The notes: a model not told the origin generated them from the letters alone. A stretch of DNA of 64,000 nt from Clostridia bacterium (GCA_024404095.1 JAKSQO010000003.1:62001-126000), one strand, 5' to 3'. Positions 8,339-17,204 are shown, numbered from the stretch's first letter. Program-made: numbers and translations.

Positions 8339-8360
8339 AAAATCCACGCGCCGAACGCGG
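8339..8360 (-). terminator. Probable terminator after the GH27 and zinc-protein genes
   Basis: Read on the minus strand, a short G+C-rich hairpin around CCGCG-TTCGG-CGCG is followed by GGATTTTTAT. The stem is short with a bulge, so confidence is moderate. Confidence 0.5.
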
Positions 8361-8368
8361 TCTGTTCT

Positions 8369-8563
8369 TTATTCTACAAACAAGGAACAACCTTGTTTTA
8401 TAAACTGCTGTATTTTCTTTTCAAGCAGTTCTGTGCTGCAATTGAACATCTCTGCAAGACATTCCATACAGTAAAACTCCATTGAGCCTCTGTTTATCAG
8501 CTTTTTTGTCAGACCGATATCGTCACTGTCAAGCTCGTGTCCACACTTTTTACACTGACTCAC
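8369..8563 (-). CDS. Small zinc-binding protein (two CxxC pairs), unknown role
   Basis: 64 residues. CKKCGH near the N-terminus and CMECLAE in the middle provide two CxxC knuckles that probably bind one zinc ion; the C-terminal half is helical (TELLEKKIQQFIKQGCSLF). The start is a GTG whose bases overlap the GH27 stop (GTGA, 4-base overlap), so it should be translationally coupled to the alpha-galactosidase gene. No function is known to me; similar tiny zinc-ribbon proteins are common orphans in Clostridia. Confidence 0.72.
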   Translation of the reverse strand: MSQCKKCGHELDSDDIGLTKKLINRGSMEFYCMECLAEMFNCSTELLEKKIQQFIKQGCSLFVE

Positions 8564-9738
8564 TTTGCGTCAACAACCTTTGCACGGTAAACAACACAGC
8601 TATGCGGTTCAAGCTCAGCACGGATAAGTCCGTTCTTCGGTCTTGTAACCTCACCTGTCCATGCGTTTGTCAGTTCAAGAGTTTTGCCTGTGCATTCACC
8701 GAGACCGAAAGCGTCAAGATTTGTGAACGGAGATGCTTTTCTGTCAAGGAAATTAAACAGACCGATTGCAATATCGCCGTTAGCAAGGAAACGTGCAACA
8801 ACAGGCTGGTCAACCTGATAATTCTTGTAAACAGGCTCATCAATCTTACGGACCTCTCTTTCCTCGCGGCGGTTGTTGCAGATAAACGGCTGTCTGTATG
8901 CCTCGTCCTGGTTGATATCAATAAGCACTTTATTCTTAAGAATATCCATACAATCTTTATCTGCTTTTCTCAGGTCACAGCCGATAATCAGCGGTGAACC
9001 CATGAGTGCCCAGAGAGCAAAATGAGTTTTGTATTCATCATTTGTGCAGCCTGTAAGAGCAACATTGCCCTCTCCTCTCATGCCGACAACAAGCATATCC
9101 ATATCGTTGTAACATCCGTTGCCGTTGTATTCCATAAGCTTGAGCTGATCCTGTGCAAGATTCTTTATTGAAGCAAATGAATCGTTAATATCGCCTGTTG
9201 AACGCCATGTGTGTGCGCCTGTTTCCTTAATCCATGTCTTGGTATTCTCTGCGCCCCATGAGCAAGCCGCAAAAACAATGTCACGACCACAGTTAGCAAG
9301 TGCAAGAGCCATTCTCTTGTAAACAATGTGTCCGTATGTTGTTTCGGGGTGATAGCAGTAGTCATACTTAAGATAGTCAATTCCCCACTCGGCAAACTTC
9401 TTTGCATCAACAAATTCGTGGTCATAGCTGCCCGGATAACGTGCACAGGTAAGAGTACCTGCACAGGAATACATACCGAACTTAAGTCCCTTTGAATGAA
9501 CATAATCGGCAACATACTTCATTCCGTGAGGGAACTTTTCGGGATCGGGAACCATTTCGCCTGCCTCGTTTCTTTCGCGAAGGCTCCAGCAGTCATCAAT
9601 GATAACATACTCATATCCGCAATCCTTAAGTCCGTTCTCTACTATGAAATCGGCAGTTTCCATAACTACCTTTTCATTTATATCTTCACCGAATGTGTTC
9701 CATGAGTTCCAACCCATGGGCGGTCTTGTTATAATCAT
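8560..9738 (-). CDS. Alpha-galactosidase, glycoside hydrolase family 27
   Basis: 392 residues, cytoplasmic (no signal peptide). GH27 enzymes release alpha-1,6-galactose from melibiose, raffinose-type sugars and galactomannan fragments. The signature is complete: RPPMGWNSWN (5-14), IIDDCW (46-51), YLKYDYC with the nucleophile Asp126, and WRSTGDI with the acid/base Asp183, then MALWALMGSPLIIG-like core sequence and a C-terminal beta-sandwich. The start at 9738 has GAGGAG upstream; an in-frame start at 9789 would run over the promoter. It is divergent from the GtaA-like gene and overlaps a small zinc-protein gene at its end. Confidence 0.96.
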   Translation of the reverse strand: MIITRPPMGWNSWNTFGEDINEKVVMETADFIVENGLKDCGYEYVIIDDCWSLRERNEAGEMVPDPEKFPHGMKYVADYVHSKGLKFGMYSCAGTLTCARYPGSYDHEFVDAKKFAEWGIDYLKYDYCYHPETTYGHIVYKRMALALANCGRDIVFAACSWGAENTKTWIKETGAHTWRSTGDINDSFASIKNLAQDQLKLMEYNGNGCYNDMDMLVVGMRGEGNVALTGCTNDEYKTHFALWALMGSPLIIGCDLRKADKDCMDILKNKVLIDINQDEAYRQPFICNNRREEREVRKIDEPVYKNYQVDQPVVARFLANGDIAIGLFNFLDRKASPFTNLDAFGLGECTGKTLELTNAWTGEVTRPKNGLIRAELEPHSCVVYRAKVVDAK

Positions 9739-9767
9739 AAATACACTCCTCGAATATTTTTTACTTA

Positions 9768-9796
9768 AATATATCAGCCCGAAAAACAAAAGTCAA
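9768..9796 (-). promoter_or_regulatory. Promoter of the GH27 gene
   Basis: On the minus strand TTGACT (9796-9791), a 17-base spacer and TATATT (9773-9768). Confidence 0.65.
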
Positions 9797-9810
9797 CTGT
9801 TTTCACCTCA

Positions 9811-9835
9811 GATAAATTAAATAAATGTATTTATC
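9811..9835. promoter_or_regulatory. Inverted repeat between divergent promoters, possible shared operator
   Basis: GATAAAT (9811-9817) and ATTTATC (9829-9835) are perfect inverted halves, 11 bases apart. The element lies between the -35 box of the GH27 promoter (9791-9796) and that of the GtaA-like gene (9839-9844). That position suits a regulator acting on both, but no regulator gene is nearby. Confidence 0.45.
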
Positions 9836-9838
9836 CGC

Positions 9839-9867
9839 TTGACAGTCTCATCCGATTTTGATACTAT
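9839..9867 (+). promoter_or_regulatory. Promoter of the GtaA-like gene
   Basis: TTGACA (9839-9844), a 17-base spacer and TACTAT (9862-9867), with the start codon 30 bases further on. Confidence 0.7.
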
Positions 9868-9896
9868 TTTTTTATACTTATTCAGGAGGAATAATC

Positions 9897-11804
9897 ATGA
9901 AATTAAGACCACCCGCAGTGCCGCTTATTACTATTGACCCTTATTTTTCAATATGGTCACCGAGCGATAAGCTTAACGACAGAACAGCTGTTCACTGGAC
10001 AGGCAAGGATAACCGAATTGACGGATTTATAACCATTGACGGCGAAACACTTCGTTTTATGGATTGCAGTTACGGCACTCCGATGCCGCAGACAAAGTTT
10101 GATATGGATGCGCTTGTAACAAGCTATGAATTTGCAAACGAAAAAATCAAGCTTTCGCTTGACTTCTATACACCGTTTTTCATTGACGATATTTACAGGC
10201 TTTCACGTCCCGTATCATATCTTAAAATCGGCTACGAAAGTCTTGACGGAAACAAGCACGATGTCAGCGTGAAGATTTCCGCTTCCGAACAGCTCTGTCT
10301 TGACAAAGCAGGACAGTATGAGATTGAAACCGAGGTTGTCAGCATTGCTGACGGCGTTTCAGCTATCAAAATGGGCTCAAAGGTTCAGAATTACGTCAAC
10401 CGTGAGGGTGATGATTTAAGAATTGACTGGGGTTATTTCTACCTCTGCGCTCCGAAAAACTCCGAGTATTCAGTTGACGTAAAGAATGAAATGACATTCG
10501 TATGTGCTGAATTTAAGCTTGAAGAAAGCAAAAAGGCTGACGTACTTTTCGCTTACGATGATATTGTAAGTATTGAGTACTTCAAAAAGCCTCTTAAGGC
10601 ATACTGGCACACAAAGGGTATCAGCATTATTGAAGCAATCGCCGAAGCTCTCGCCGAGAGCGATGAAATGCTTATTAAGTGCCACGAATTTTCAAAAAAG
10701 ATGGCTGATGACGCTAACCGTGTCGGCGGAGAGAAATACGCTGAGCTTCTCGCTCTTGCATACCGTCAGGTTATTGCCGCTCACAAGATTGTAACGGATG
10801 AAAACGGTGACATTCTTTTCATCTCAAAGGAATGCTTCAGCAACGGCTGTGCCGCAACAGTTGACGTTACATATCCATCTGCTCCCCTTTTCCTGCTCTA
10901 CAACACCGAGCTACTTAAGGGTATGCTTCGTCCTATTTTCAAATATGCATCTTCTGATGAATGGGTATTCGACTTTGCTCCTCACGATGTCGGCACTTAT
11001 CCGCTTGTAAACGGTCAGCGTTACGGCTGGAAGTCAAAGACTCTCGAAGAATACCGCACAAAGCAGATGCCTGTTGAGGAATGCGGCAATATGCTCATCC
11101 TTATGGCTAACATTGCAATGCTTGACGGCAATATGGATTTCGCAACACCTTATATGCCGATACTTGAACAGTGGGTTAAGTATCTTGTTGAATTCGGCGC
11201 AGACCCCGAGAATCAGCTCTGCACAGATGACTTTGCAGGTCATCTCGCTCACAACTGCAACCTTTCTCTTAAAGCGATTATGGGTATTCAGGGCTATTCA
11301 ATAATGCTCGGTATGCAGGGCAATAAGGAAAATGCAGAGAAGTACGCAAAGATTGCCAAGGATATGGCTGACAGCTGGTCAGAACGTGCATACAACGGAG
11401 ACGGCAGCTTCCGACTTGCGTTCGACAAGCCCGATACATTCAGCATGAAGTACAATATTGTCTGGGATAAAATCTGGGGAACAAAGCTCTTTAAGGATTA
11501 TCTTATCACTTCAGAATTTTTCAGCAATCAAAAACACGTAAACTATTACGGTATGCCGCTTGACAGCCGTAAGGCTTACACCAAGTCTGACTGGCTCGTA
11601 TGGACGGCCTGCCTTGCTCCGACAAGAAAGGACTTTGAGGACTTCATCTCTCCCCTGTGGGACGCATACAATGTTTCCTGCTCACGAGTTCCGATGACAG
11701 ACTGGTACGATACCAACACAGCACAGATGGTCGGCTTCCGCCACCGTACTGTTCAGGGTGGACTTTTCATAAAGCTCCTTGAAGAAAAATTCAAATCCAT
11801 ATAA
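9897..11804 (+). CDS. GtaA-type protein (DUF5127/DUF4965/DUF1793 architecture)
   Basis: 635 residues with no signal peptide. The N-terminus (RPPAVPLITIDPYFSIWS, then HWTGKDNRIDGFITIDG) is the hallmark of the family named after the fungal glutaminase GtaA. An N-terminal beta-sandwich (to about 230) is followed by an alpha-toroid-like region with NGCAATVDVTYPSAPLFLLYN, WVFDFAPHDVGTYPL and DFAGHLAHNCNLSLKAIMG. Although the family is annotated as glutaminase, many bacterial members lie in glycan-use loci and look like glycosidases. Divergence from an alpha-galactosidase points to a sugar role here. Its enzymatic activity is not established. GGAGG lies upstream of the ATG. Confidence 0.85.
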   Translation: MKLRPPAVPLITIDPYFSIWSPSDKLNDRTAVHWTGKDNRIDGFITIDGETLRFMDCSYGTPMPQTKFDMDALVTSYEFANEKIKLSLDFYTPFFIDDIYRLSRPVSYLKIGYESLDGNKHDVSVKISASEQLCLDKAGQYEIETEVVSIADGVSAIKMGSKVQNYVNREGDDLRIDWGYFYLCAPKNSEYSVDVKNEMTFVCAEFKLEESKKADVLFAYDDIVSIEYFKKPLKAYWHTKGISIIEAIAEALAESDEMLIKCHEFSKKMADDANRVGGEKYAELLALAYRQVIAAHKIVTDENGDILFISKECFSNGCAATVDVTYPSAPLFLLYNTELLKGMLRPIFKYASSDEWVFDFAPHDVGTYPLVNGQRYGWKSKTLEEYRTKQMPVEECGNMLILMANIAMLDGNMDFATPYMPILEQWVKYLVEFGADPENQLCTDDFAGHLAHNCNLSLKAIMGIQGYSIMLGMQGNKENAEKYAKIAKDMADSWSERAYNGDGSFRLAFDKPDTFSMKYNIVWDKIWGTKLFKDYLITSEFFSNQKHVNYYGMPLDSRKAYTKSDWLVWTACLAPTRKDFEDFISPLWDAYNVSCSRVPMTDWYDTNTAQMVGFRHRTVQGGLFIKLLEEKFKSI

Positions 11805-11805
11805 C

Positions 11806-11834
11806 AAAAAGCTCCGCCGAAGCGGAGCTTTTAT
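11806..11834. terminator. Bidirectional terminator between convergent genes
   Basis: AAAAAGCTCCGC-CGA-AGCGGAGCTTTT: a stem of about 11 bp with a tiny loop, T-rich on both strands. It separates the GtaA-like gene from the metallophosphoesterase. Confidence 0.88.
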
Positions 11835-11852
11835 TGTTAAATCTATCTTAAA

Positions 11853-13037
11853 TTACATAAACTTTGCAATGATGCTCATTACAAAATCAGGAATAAGATT
11901 TACAAGGAACTTAACGATAACTGTGATATCAACAGGAGAAACAAGGTCCATTACCCAGAAGTTCATGTTCTTGCCCATTGTATCGTTGTAAGTTGCAAGA
12001 TATGTTTCAAAGTTTGAAGGATCCTTCTCGTTGATGATATACATTCTTGCTGAACGGTTGCCGCCTCTGCCGTATGTGCTGAAGCCTGTGCCGCCGTTGT
12101 AGCCAAGTGCAATACCGTCATCTGTATATCCGTAGAAGTTGTTTACGTGGTCGTGTGCGAAGAAAGCACCGATAACGTCACCCTGTTCTACAAATGCATC
12201 ATACTGACCGCCTGTGCTGTCCTGTGACTCTGAGCAGGGAACTTCGCCGAGAACACCCTCTTCAACCTTATCATTGAGAACGTACCACTTGTTTTCATCA
12301 ATATTGAAAACAGCATCTGTAAGATCTGATGTAAAGGGAACTTCGTCAAGGAACTGATAGATTTCCTTAACAGGAACGTGCTGGAAAACAAGTGAAGGAA
12401 CGACCTTGCCGCCGTTAGCAGCCTTAAGCTCGTTGCTCTTTGCCTTATACCACTCAACCTGCTCCGCGCGAACACCTTCGTAACCTGTGATTACACCTTC
12501 GGGAGCCTTGTTGTTTGAGTCAAATACATAAACATTGAAAGCTGTCTTCTTACCGTCAGATGACTTAACAGGAAGGTTGAATGTACCGAAGTTATAGCCG
12601 TCGGTTGCATTGATGCAGTTTTCAAACTGTCTGTAAAATGCTTCCTGCTCCGCAAGGGAGAACTTGCCCTTATCATCCCAGTCATGGTCATGGTTACCGA
12701 ATGTTACTACAAACGGAACACCGCACTCATTAACAACAGGGAAGAAATTTGCAATGCACTTTTCAAGTGACTTTCTTGTTGCACCGGGGAAAAAGTCTGT
12801 GAGCATATCGCCTGCAAAAACGATAAGGTCAGGCTTCTCCTGCTCAACAAGAGCAAGGAAATAATCGCGCTGTAAAACGTCCTTAAGAACTACATCCTGT
12901 GTGTCATTAAGCTGCATGATTCTGAATTCGCCGTCATGGAACTTAAGCTCAGCCTTTTTTGTGTCAGCAGCAAAAGCAGGCACCATAATACCGATGCACA
13001 TAACAATTGCCAAGAGGACACTAAGAATCTTTTTCAT
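11853..13037 (-). CDS. Secreted calcineurin-like metallophosphoesterase
   Basis: 394 residues with a clear signal peptide (MKKILSVLLAIVMCIGIMVPAFA, cleavage after AFA). Metal-binding motifs are in order: LNDTQD (43-48, with Gln in place of the usual DxH His), AGDMLTD (75-81), GNHDHD (114-119), FQHVPV and AHDHVN. The DTQD variant is typical of the Ted1/Dcr2-like branch of the superfamily, which is linked to phospholipid or protein phosphate-ester hydrolysis. The C-terminus ends in an amphipathic or hydrophobic helix (VDITVIVKFLVNLIPDFVMS) that may hold it to the membrane. It has its own promoter. The substrate is unknown. Confidence 0.88.
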   Translation of the reverse strand: MKKILSVLLAIVMCIGIMVPAFAADTKKAELKFHDGEFRIMQLNDTQDVVLKDVLQRDYFLALVEQEKPDLIVFAGDMLTDFFPGATRKSLEKCIANFFPVVNECGVPFVVTFGNHDHDWDDKGKFSLAEQEAFYRQFENCINATDGYNFGTFNLPVKSSDGKKTAFNVYVFDSNNKAPEGVITGYEGVRAEQVEWYKAKSNELKAANGGKVVPSLVFQHVPVKEIYQFLDEVPFTSDLTDAVFNIDENKWYVLNDKVEEGVLGEVPCSESQDSTGGQYDAFVEQGDVIGAFFAHDHVNNFYGYTDDGIALGYNGGTGFSTYGRGGNRSARMYIINEKDPSNFETYLATYNDTMGKNMNFWVMDLVSPVDITVIVKFLVNLIPDFVMSIIAKFM

Positions 13038-13073
13038 AGCAAAACCTCCAAAATATTTAATTTTTGCTTAATT

Positions 13074-13102
13074 ATTATATATTATTGTTATAATAAAGTC
13101 AA
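13074..13102 (-). promoter_or_regulatory. Promoter of the secreted metallophosphoesterase
   Basis: On the minus strand TTGACT (13102-13097), a 17-base spacer and TATAAT (13079-13074). Confidence 0.75.
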
Positions 13103-13231
13103 TATTTTTTATGCGGATAAAACTGTATAAAATAAGGAAATATAAATTTATGAGTTTTTCGTTGACTTTACTGTCAAAATATGAGAAAATAATGTTTGTT
13201 ATTCTGAAAAATATTACTCGGAGGTACCGCA

Positions 13232-14662
13232 ATGATTAGAGAAAAGCTTCAGTGGGTCGGAGCAAAGTTTGTTCTTGACAGAACGCTCAGATACATCGAC
13301 AAGAACCCGCAGGCAAATATAATCAAAATAATAAATATCGCGGATAAAGTTTCGGGAAAAACTTTTCCGAAAAAGACCTTTGAGAGCTTTCGCAACGCGT
13401 TAAACGACAAGGACAACGTCTGGTTCGACTACGCAATGAAGTATGTCAACAACATTGACAGAGATAACCTTGAAAAGATGTTTCTCTCCTTTGCTCTTGG
13501 TGCAGGACTGCACGGCACAAAGGCAGTAAGAGAGAACCGTGAAAAATACAAGTGCAATATTCCGTGGCTGATGCTTCTCGACCCGACAAGTGCCTGCAAT
13601 ATGCGCTGCAAGGGCTGCTGGTCAGCTGAATACGGTCACAAGCTCAATCTGACTTATGACGAAATGAACAGCGTTGTCAATCAGGGTGTTGAGCTCGGCA
13701 CACACCTTTATATGTTCACAGGCGGCGAGCCGCTTATCCGCAAGGACGATATTCTCCGACTTTGCCGTGAGCATAAGAACTGTACTTTCCTTGCATATAC
13801 AAACGCTACTCTTGTTGACCAGAAGTTCTGCGATGATATGAAAGAAGTCGGCAACCTCTCGCTTGCACTCAGCATTGAGGGCAGTGAGGATTCAAATGAC
13901 TTCCGCCGTGGCGAGGGTGCATACGCCCGCACTATGGCAGCAATGGATTTGCTGAAGAAGAACAAGTGTCTTTACGGTATTTCCGTCTGCTACACGTCAA
14001 AGAATATTGACATGGTAACAAGCGATGAATTCATAGATAAAATGGTTGATAAGGGTGTAATGTTCGCACTCTATTTCAACTATATGCCTGTTGGCACAAA
14101 CGCCGTCGAGGAGCTTATCCCCACTCCCGAGCAGAGAACACATATGTATTTCTGGCTCAAGAAAATGCGTAACGGCAAGACCGGCAAGCCACTGTTTATC
14201 ATGGATTTCCAGGATGACGGCGAGTATGTCGGCGGATGTATCGCAGGCGGACGAAACTATTTTCACATCAACTCCGCAGGTGATATTGAGCCGTGCGTTT
14301 TCATTCACTTCTCAGATGCTAACATCAGAACACATACAATTCTTGAAGCACTCAGAAATCCGCTGTTTATGTGTTATTATCATAATCAGCCGTTCAACGA
14401 CAATCACCTTCGCCCCTGCCCGATGCTTGAAAACCCCGAGTATCTGCGCAAGATGATTAAGCTTACAGGTGCAAAATCAACCGACCTTGAAAATCAGGAG
14501 GGCGTTGAGAATCTGTGTGCAAAGTGCGAAAAATTTGCCGCCGCATGGAAGCCTCAGGCGGACAAGCTGTGGGCAGAAAACAAGCACCCCAATCCCAAGA
14601 CACAGTATTATCGTGATACTGAGCAGGCTATGAAAGAAAAAATAAATGATATTGTTAAATGA
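13232..14662 (+). CDS. Radical SAM protein of unassigned function
   Basis: 476 residues. CNMRCKGCW supplies the CxxxCxxC [4Fe-4S] motif (C122, C126, C129), followed by the SAM-binding FTGGEPL and a TIM-barrel core (TFLAYTNATLV, LALSIEG). A Cys-bearing C-terminal part (GGCIAGGRNYF, IEPCVF, RPCPML, NLCAKCEKF) resembles the SPASM/twitch region that holds auxiliary clusters. About 110 helical residues precede the radical SAM core. TCGGAGG precedes the ATG. A TTGACT box at 13162-13167 with a weak GAAAAT at 13185-13190 is a possible promoter. No peptide or partner gene is adjacent, so the substrate is open. Confidence 0.88.
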   Translation: MIREKLQWVGAKFVLDRTLRYIDKNPQANIIKIINIADKVSGKTFPKKTFESFRNALNDKDNVWFDYAMKYVNNIDRDNLEKMFLSFALGAGLHGTKAVRENREKYKCNIPWLMLLDPTSACNMRCKGCWSAEYGHKLNLTYDEMNSVVNQGVELGTHLYMFTGGEPLIRKDDILRLCREHKNCTFLAYTNATLVDQKFCDDMKEVGNLSLALSIEGSEDSNDFRRGEGAYARTMAAMDLLKKNKCLYGISVCYTSKNIDMVTSDEFIDKMVDKGVMFALYFNYMPVGTNAVEELIPTPEQRTHMYFWLKKMRNGKTGKPLFIMDFQDDGEYVGGCIAGGRNYFHINSAGDIEPCVFIHFSDANIRTHTILEALRNPLFMCYYHNQPFNDNHLRPCPMLENPEYLRKMIKLTGAKSTDLENQEGVENLCAKCEKFAAAWKPQADKLWAENKHPNPKTQYYRDTEQAMKEKINDIVK

Positions 14663-14665
14663 GAT

Positions 14666-14700
14666 ATGCCGTTCCCGAAAAAGGAGCGGCATTTTTCTGT
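14666..14700. terminator. Terminator between the radical SAM and NERD genes
   Basis: ATGCCGTTCC / GGAGCGGCAT forms a 10-bp stem with one G-U pair and is followed by TTTTT. It lies between convergent genes. Confidence 0.8.
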
Positions 14701-15434
14701 TACTTATTTTTTATCTTTATGTTATCAATATGCTGTTGTTTCACTTCATCCGAAACCTCTGTATATGGCTTTAATATGTTATATAGGCTCTGCACATCTG
14801 TTTCTGAAACCGACTTTTCGCGAATTGACTTTACTGTTCTGAATACTTTATCCCTGTAAATAACAGGCACTTCATCAGACACTTCAAGCTTTTTAAAAGT
14901 ACAGCGCTCCGAAAAAACAATTACCGAATAAATCGGAATTTCATCTCCGACAATTTCTTTCAGCCACCTTATATGCGTTCTGTTCTGAAAAATCGGGTTA
15001 TAGAAGTGCTCCTTTCTGCTTTTTCCTTTGCCACCGGGCAGAACCTGTGTCCACATTTTCTGCTTTTCGTCTCCGAATATCCAACCGCTGTAATTTTTAC
15101 TTTCAAACACAAATATTCCTTCTTTGCAAAGTGCCACAACATCAAGCTCCGATGTTTCACCGTTATCCTTTGGAAGATAAACATTAAACAGGAATCTGCA
15201 TCCATCTTTTTCAAAAGAAGATAGATATTTATATATCAGATATTCTCCGTATCTTCCAGAATCTCGGTGAACTTTAAGATACGGAGCTTTTGTTTCTTTG
15301 TAGTATGTTGTTCTTTTATAAAGCAATACTTTAATAACTATTGCAATAATCAAAGCACACAGGAACAAAATCAAAACCGGGTTAAATACAACCTTTGCAA
15401 GGCTTTCAGCGAATACATCTTGAATCTCCTGCAT
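14700..15434 (-). CDS. Membrane-anchored NERD-domain protein
   Basis: 244 residues. Residues 16-39 form a membrane helix; the cytoplasmic part has the nuclease-related (NERD) pattern: SGRYGEYLIYKYL, then ETSELDVVALCKEGIFVFESKNYSGWIFG and KMWTQ. The D-ExK-like residues of the restriction-endonuclease-like core (ELD..., FESKN) are present, so a metal-dependent nuclease fold is likely. NERD proteins often occur singly and their role is mostly unknown. It begins 26 bases after the tad-locus TadG-like gene in the same direction and is probably the last gene of that transcript. Confidence 0.85.
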   Translation of the reverse strand: MQEIQDVFAESLAKVVFNPVLILFLCALIIAIVIKVLLYKRTTYYKETKAPYLKVHRDSGRYGEYLIYKYLSSFEKDGCRFLFNVYLPKDNGETSELDVVALCKEGIFVFESKNYSGWIFGDEKQKMWTQVLPGGKGKSRKEHFYNPIFQNRTHIRWLKEIVGDEIPIYSVIVFSERCTFKKLEVSDEVPVIYRDKVFRTVKSIREKSVSETDVQSLYNILKPYTEVSDEVKQQHIDNIKIKNK

Positions 15435-15460
15435 ATAAATTCCTCCGCTTTAGATATACA

Positions 15461-17173
15461 TCATTCAACCAGCGCCGCTACACGAACCGTTTTGGCAAAC
15501 GGAAGAGTGCGGTCGTTCTGTCCGATATAGAAGCCGCAACCGATATTGCACGTCAAAGAATTACCGACTAAGCTGCCGTATATTTTCAGACCGTCGGTGC
15601 TGATTTTTATATCGCCCTTCGGCGCATAAACGATACCCCACATTTTCAGTTCGGTACCCTGCGAACCAAGCTCGATATTGCCCTTGCGTGAGTAAAGAGA
15701 AAGTGTTGCACCCGAGTCATTATAGGTATGCGATGCACCGCCAACCTTGATATTACCCTCGGCAATCATACAGCCGTTAAGAGAAATATCTCCGCCTGAG
15801 CGGGTTTCAATTGAACCGCCTGAATAAACAATGCCCTGAATCGTGCAGTCACCGTTACCGCCGAAAGCTACAACACCTCTGTGACACCATACGTCTCCCT
15901 TGAGATCAAGATGTCCGTTAAGAAAACACACATCCTCGTTCGCCGGCACATCGTGTCCCCATACATAAACATTACCTTTGAGGTTATTTTGTCCGCCGCC
16001 ACCGAGGGCAAGCTTTCCGTAAACAAACATTGAGCCGTTCACATTGACCTTTGCGCCCCACGCTGAAGTTGTAACAAAATTGCCTAAACAACGGATAGAG
16101 CCGAATTTATATACTGTACCGTTGCCGTTTAATATGCTTAAATTCTTTCCGCAGTAAAGATTGCCGTTAATTGTTGTTGTACCCTGTAGAGTAACATTAC
16201 CGCTGACATACATTTCACCGCCGACATTAACGCTCATTCCCCATACACCGTTGAAATCGCCGCCGACATAGACATTGCCCGTAACATAAAGCGGACATTG
16301 CGGTGTAAAATCCTTTTCAACATAAAGGTCTCCGCGGACATAAAAGATAACATTAGAGTAATTAGTTCCCAATGTGCCGCCGCAGAAAACACTTCCGTCG
16401 GCATAGTTAATGAAGTTATTTAAAAACGTATCGCCTGAAAACGAATATTTATATCTCTGTGTTTTGCCTATGTGAGGATAAGAAGATATGAACTGCTCCT
16501 TTTCCGCATCCGGTGATACTGACATAATCATCTCGTCCCAGTCGGGCATTTCCTGACGAGCCGCATTATTTGCAACTGTCGGAGGATGCGACATCCGGTT
16601 GGCAAATGAAACTTCTCTTGCGGAAACAATATCATAAATTACAGCCGAGTCATTGCATCCGACCTGAATATTGCCGTTACCAAAAATACTTCCCGCAACC
16701 TCCCGGAAGTCACCGTTGAGATAGAATGTTGAATCGTCACCGTAATACATAAGATAATCAAAGTCAATCGACATATTCTTGTTGACATATTTTGCGGCAG
16801 CAAGTCCGTTGATTACCATTTTGTCCTCGGAAAATACATTGGCAAAAAGAGTTTTGCAAACATATGTATCCCTTACTCTGACAACACCCTCTTCGGGAAA
16901 TTCAATCTGAACATCCGCTGCGTCGAAACCGTTTTTCTGAACGTATTCGAGTGCAACCTCTCTTGCCCGAACCTTATCGGGAAGATAGGTTACCGATGCA
17001 AGTGCTGCAGCATCCATTGCATTCTGCAAACGGCTTTTCTGATAATATCTCAAGCCTAAATCCGTAACCAGTGAGGCTATTGTGAGAAAAGCTACCAGAC
17101 CGAAAGCGGCAACGATCATAACCGCTCCGCTTTCATCCCTACGAAATGAAGAAAATCTTTTTCTGTTTTTCAT
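15461..17173 (-). CDS. TadG-like pilus-locus protein with C-terminal beta-solenoid
   Basis: 570 residues. The N-terminus (RRDESGAVMIVAAFGLVAFLTIASLVTDLGLRYYQ, then KSRLQNAMDAAALAS) is the Tad_G-type prepilin-like membrane segment found in TadE/F/G minor pilins. From about residue 140 the protein changes: dozens of short turns such as LYVTGNVYVGGDF, INGNLYCGKNLSI, GSIRCLGNFVT, VNGSMFVYGKLAL and GDVWCHRGVVAFGG repeat every 15-20 residues. This is the spacing of a right-handed beta-solenoid of the bactofilin/polymer-forming kind. The usual TadG has a von Willebrand-like C-terminal domain instead. It probably decorates or caps the pilus outside the membrane. AAAGGAAG lies upstream of the start. 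Confidence 0.8.
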   Translation of the reverse strand: MKNRKRFSSFRRDESGAVMIVAAFGLVAFLTIASLVTDLGLRYYQKSRLQNAMDAAALASVTYLPDKVRAREVALEYVQKNGFDAADVQIEFPEEGVVRVRDTYVCKTLFANVFSEDKMVINGLAAAKYVNKNMSIDFDYLMYYGDDSTFYLNGDFREVAGSIFGNGNIQVGCNDSAVIYDIVSAREVSFANRMSHPPTVANNAARQEMPDWDEMIMSVSPDAEKEQFISSYPHIGKTQRYKYSFSGDTFLNNFINYADGSVFCGGTLGTNYSNVIFYVRGDLYVEKDFTPQCPLYVTGNVYVGGDFNGVWGMSVNVGGEMYVSGNVTLQGTTTINGNLYCGKNLSILNGNGTVYKFGSIRCLGNFVTTSAWGAKVNVNGSMFVYGKLALGGGGQNNLKGNVYVWGHDVPANEDVCFLNGHLDLKGDVWCHRGVVAFGGNGDCTIQGIVYSGGSIETRSGGDISLNGCMIAEGNIKVGGASHTYNDSGATLSLYSRKGNIELGSQGTELKMWGIVYAPKGDIKISTDGLKIYGSLVGNSLTCNIGCGFYIGQNDRTLPFAKTVRVAALVE

Positions 17174-17204
17174 CGCTGCACACTTCCTTTCCGATATTCA
17201 ATTA

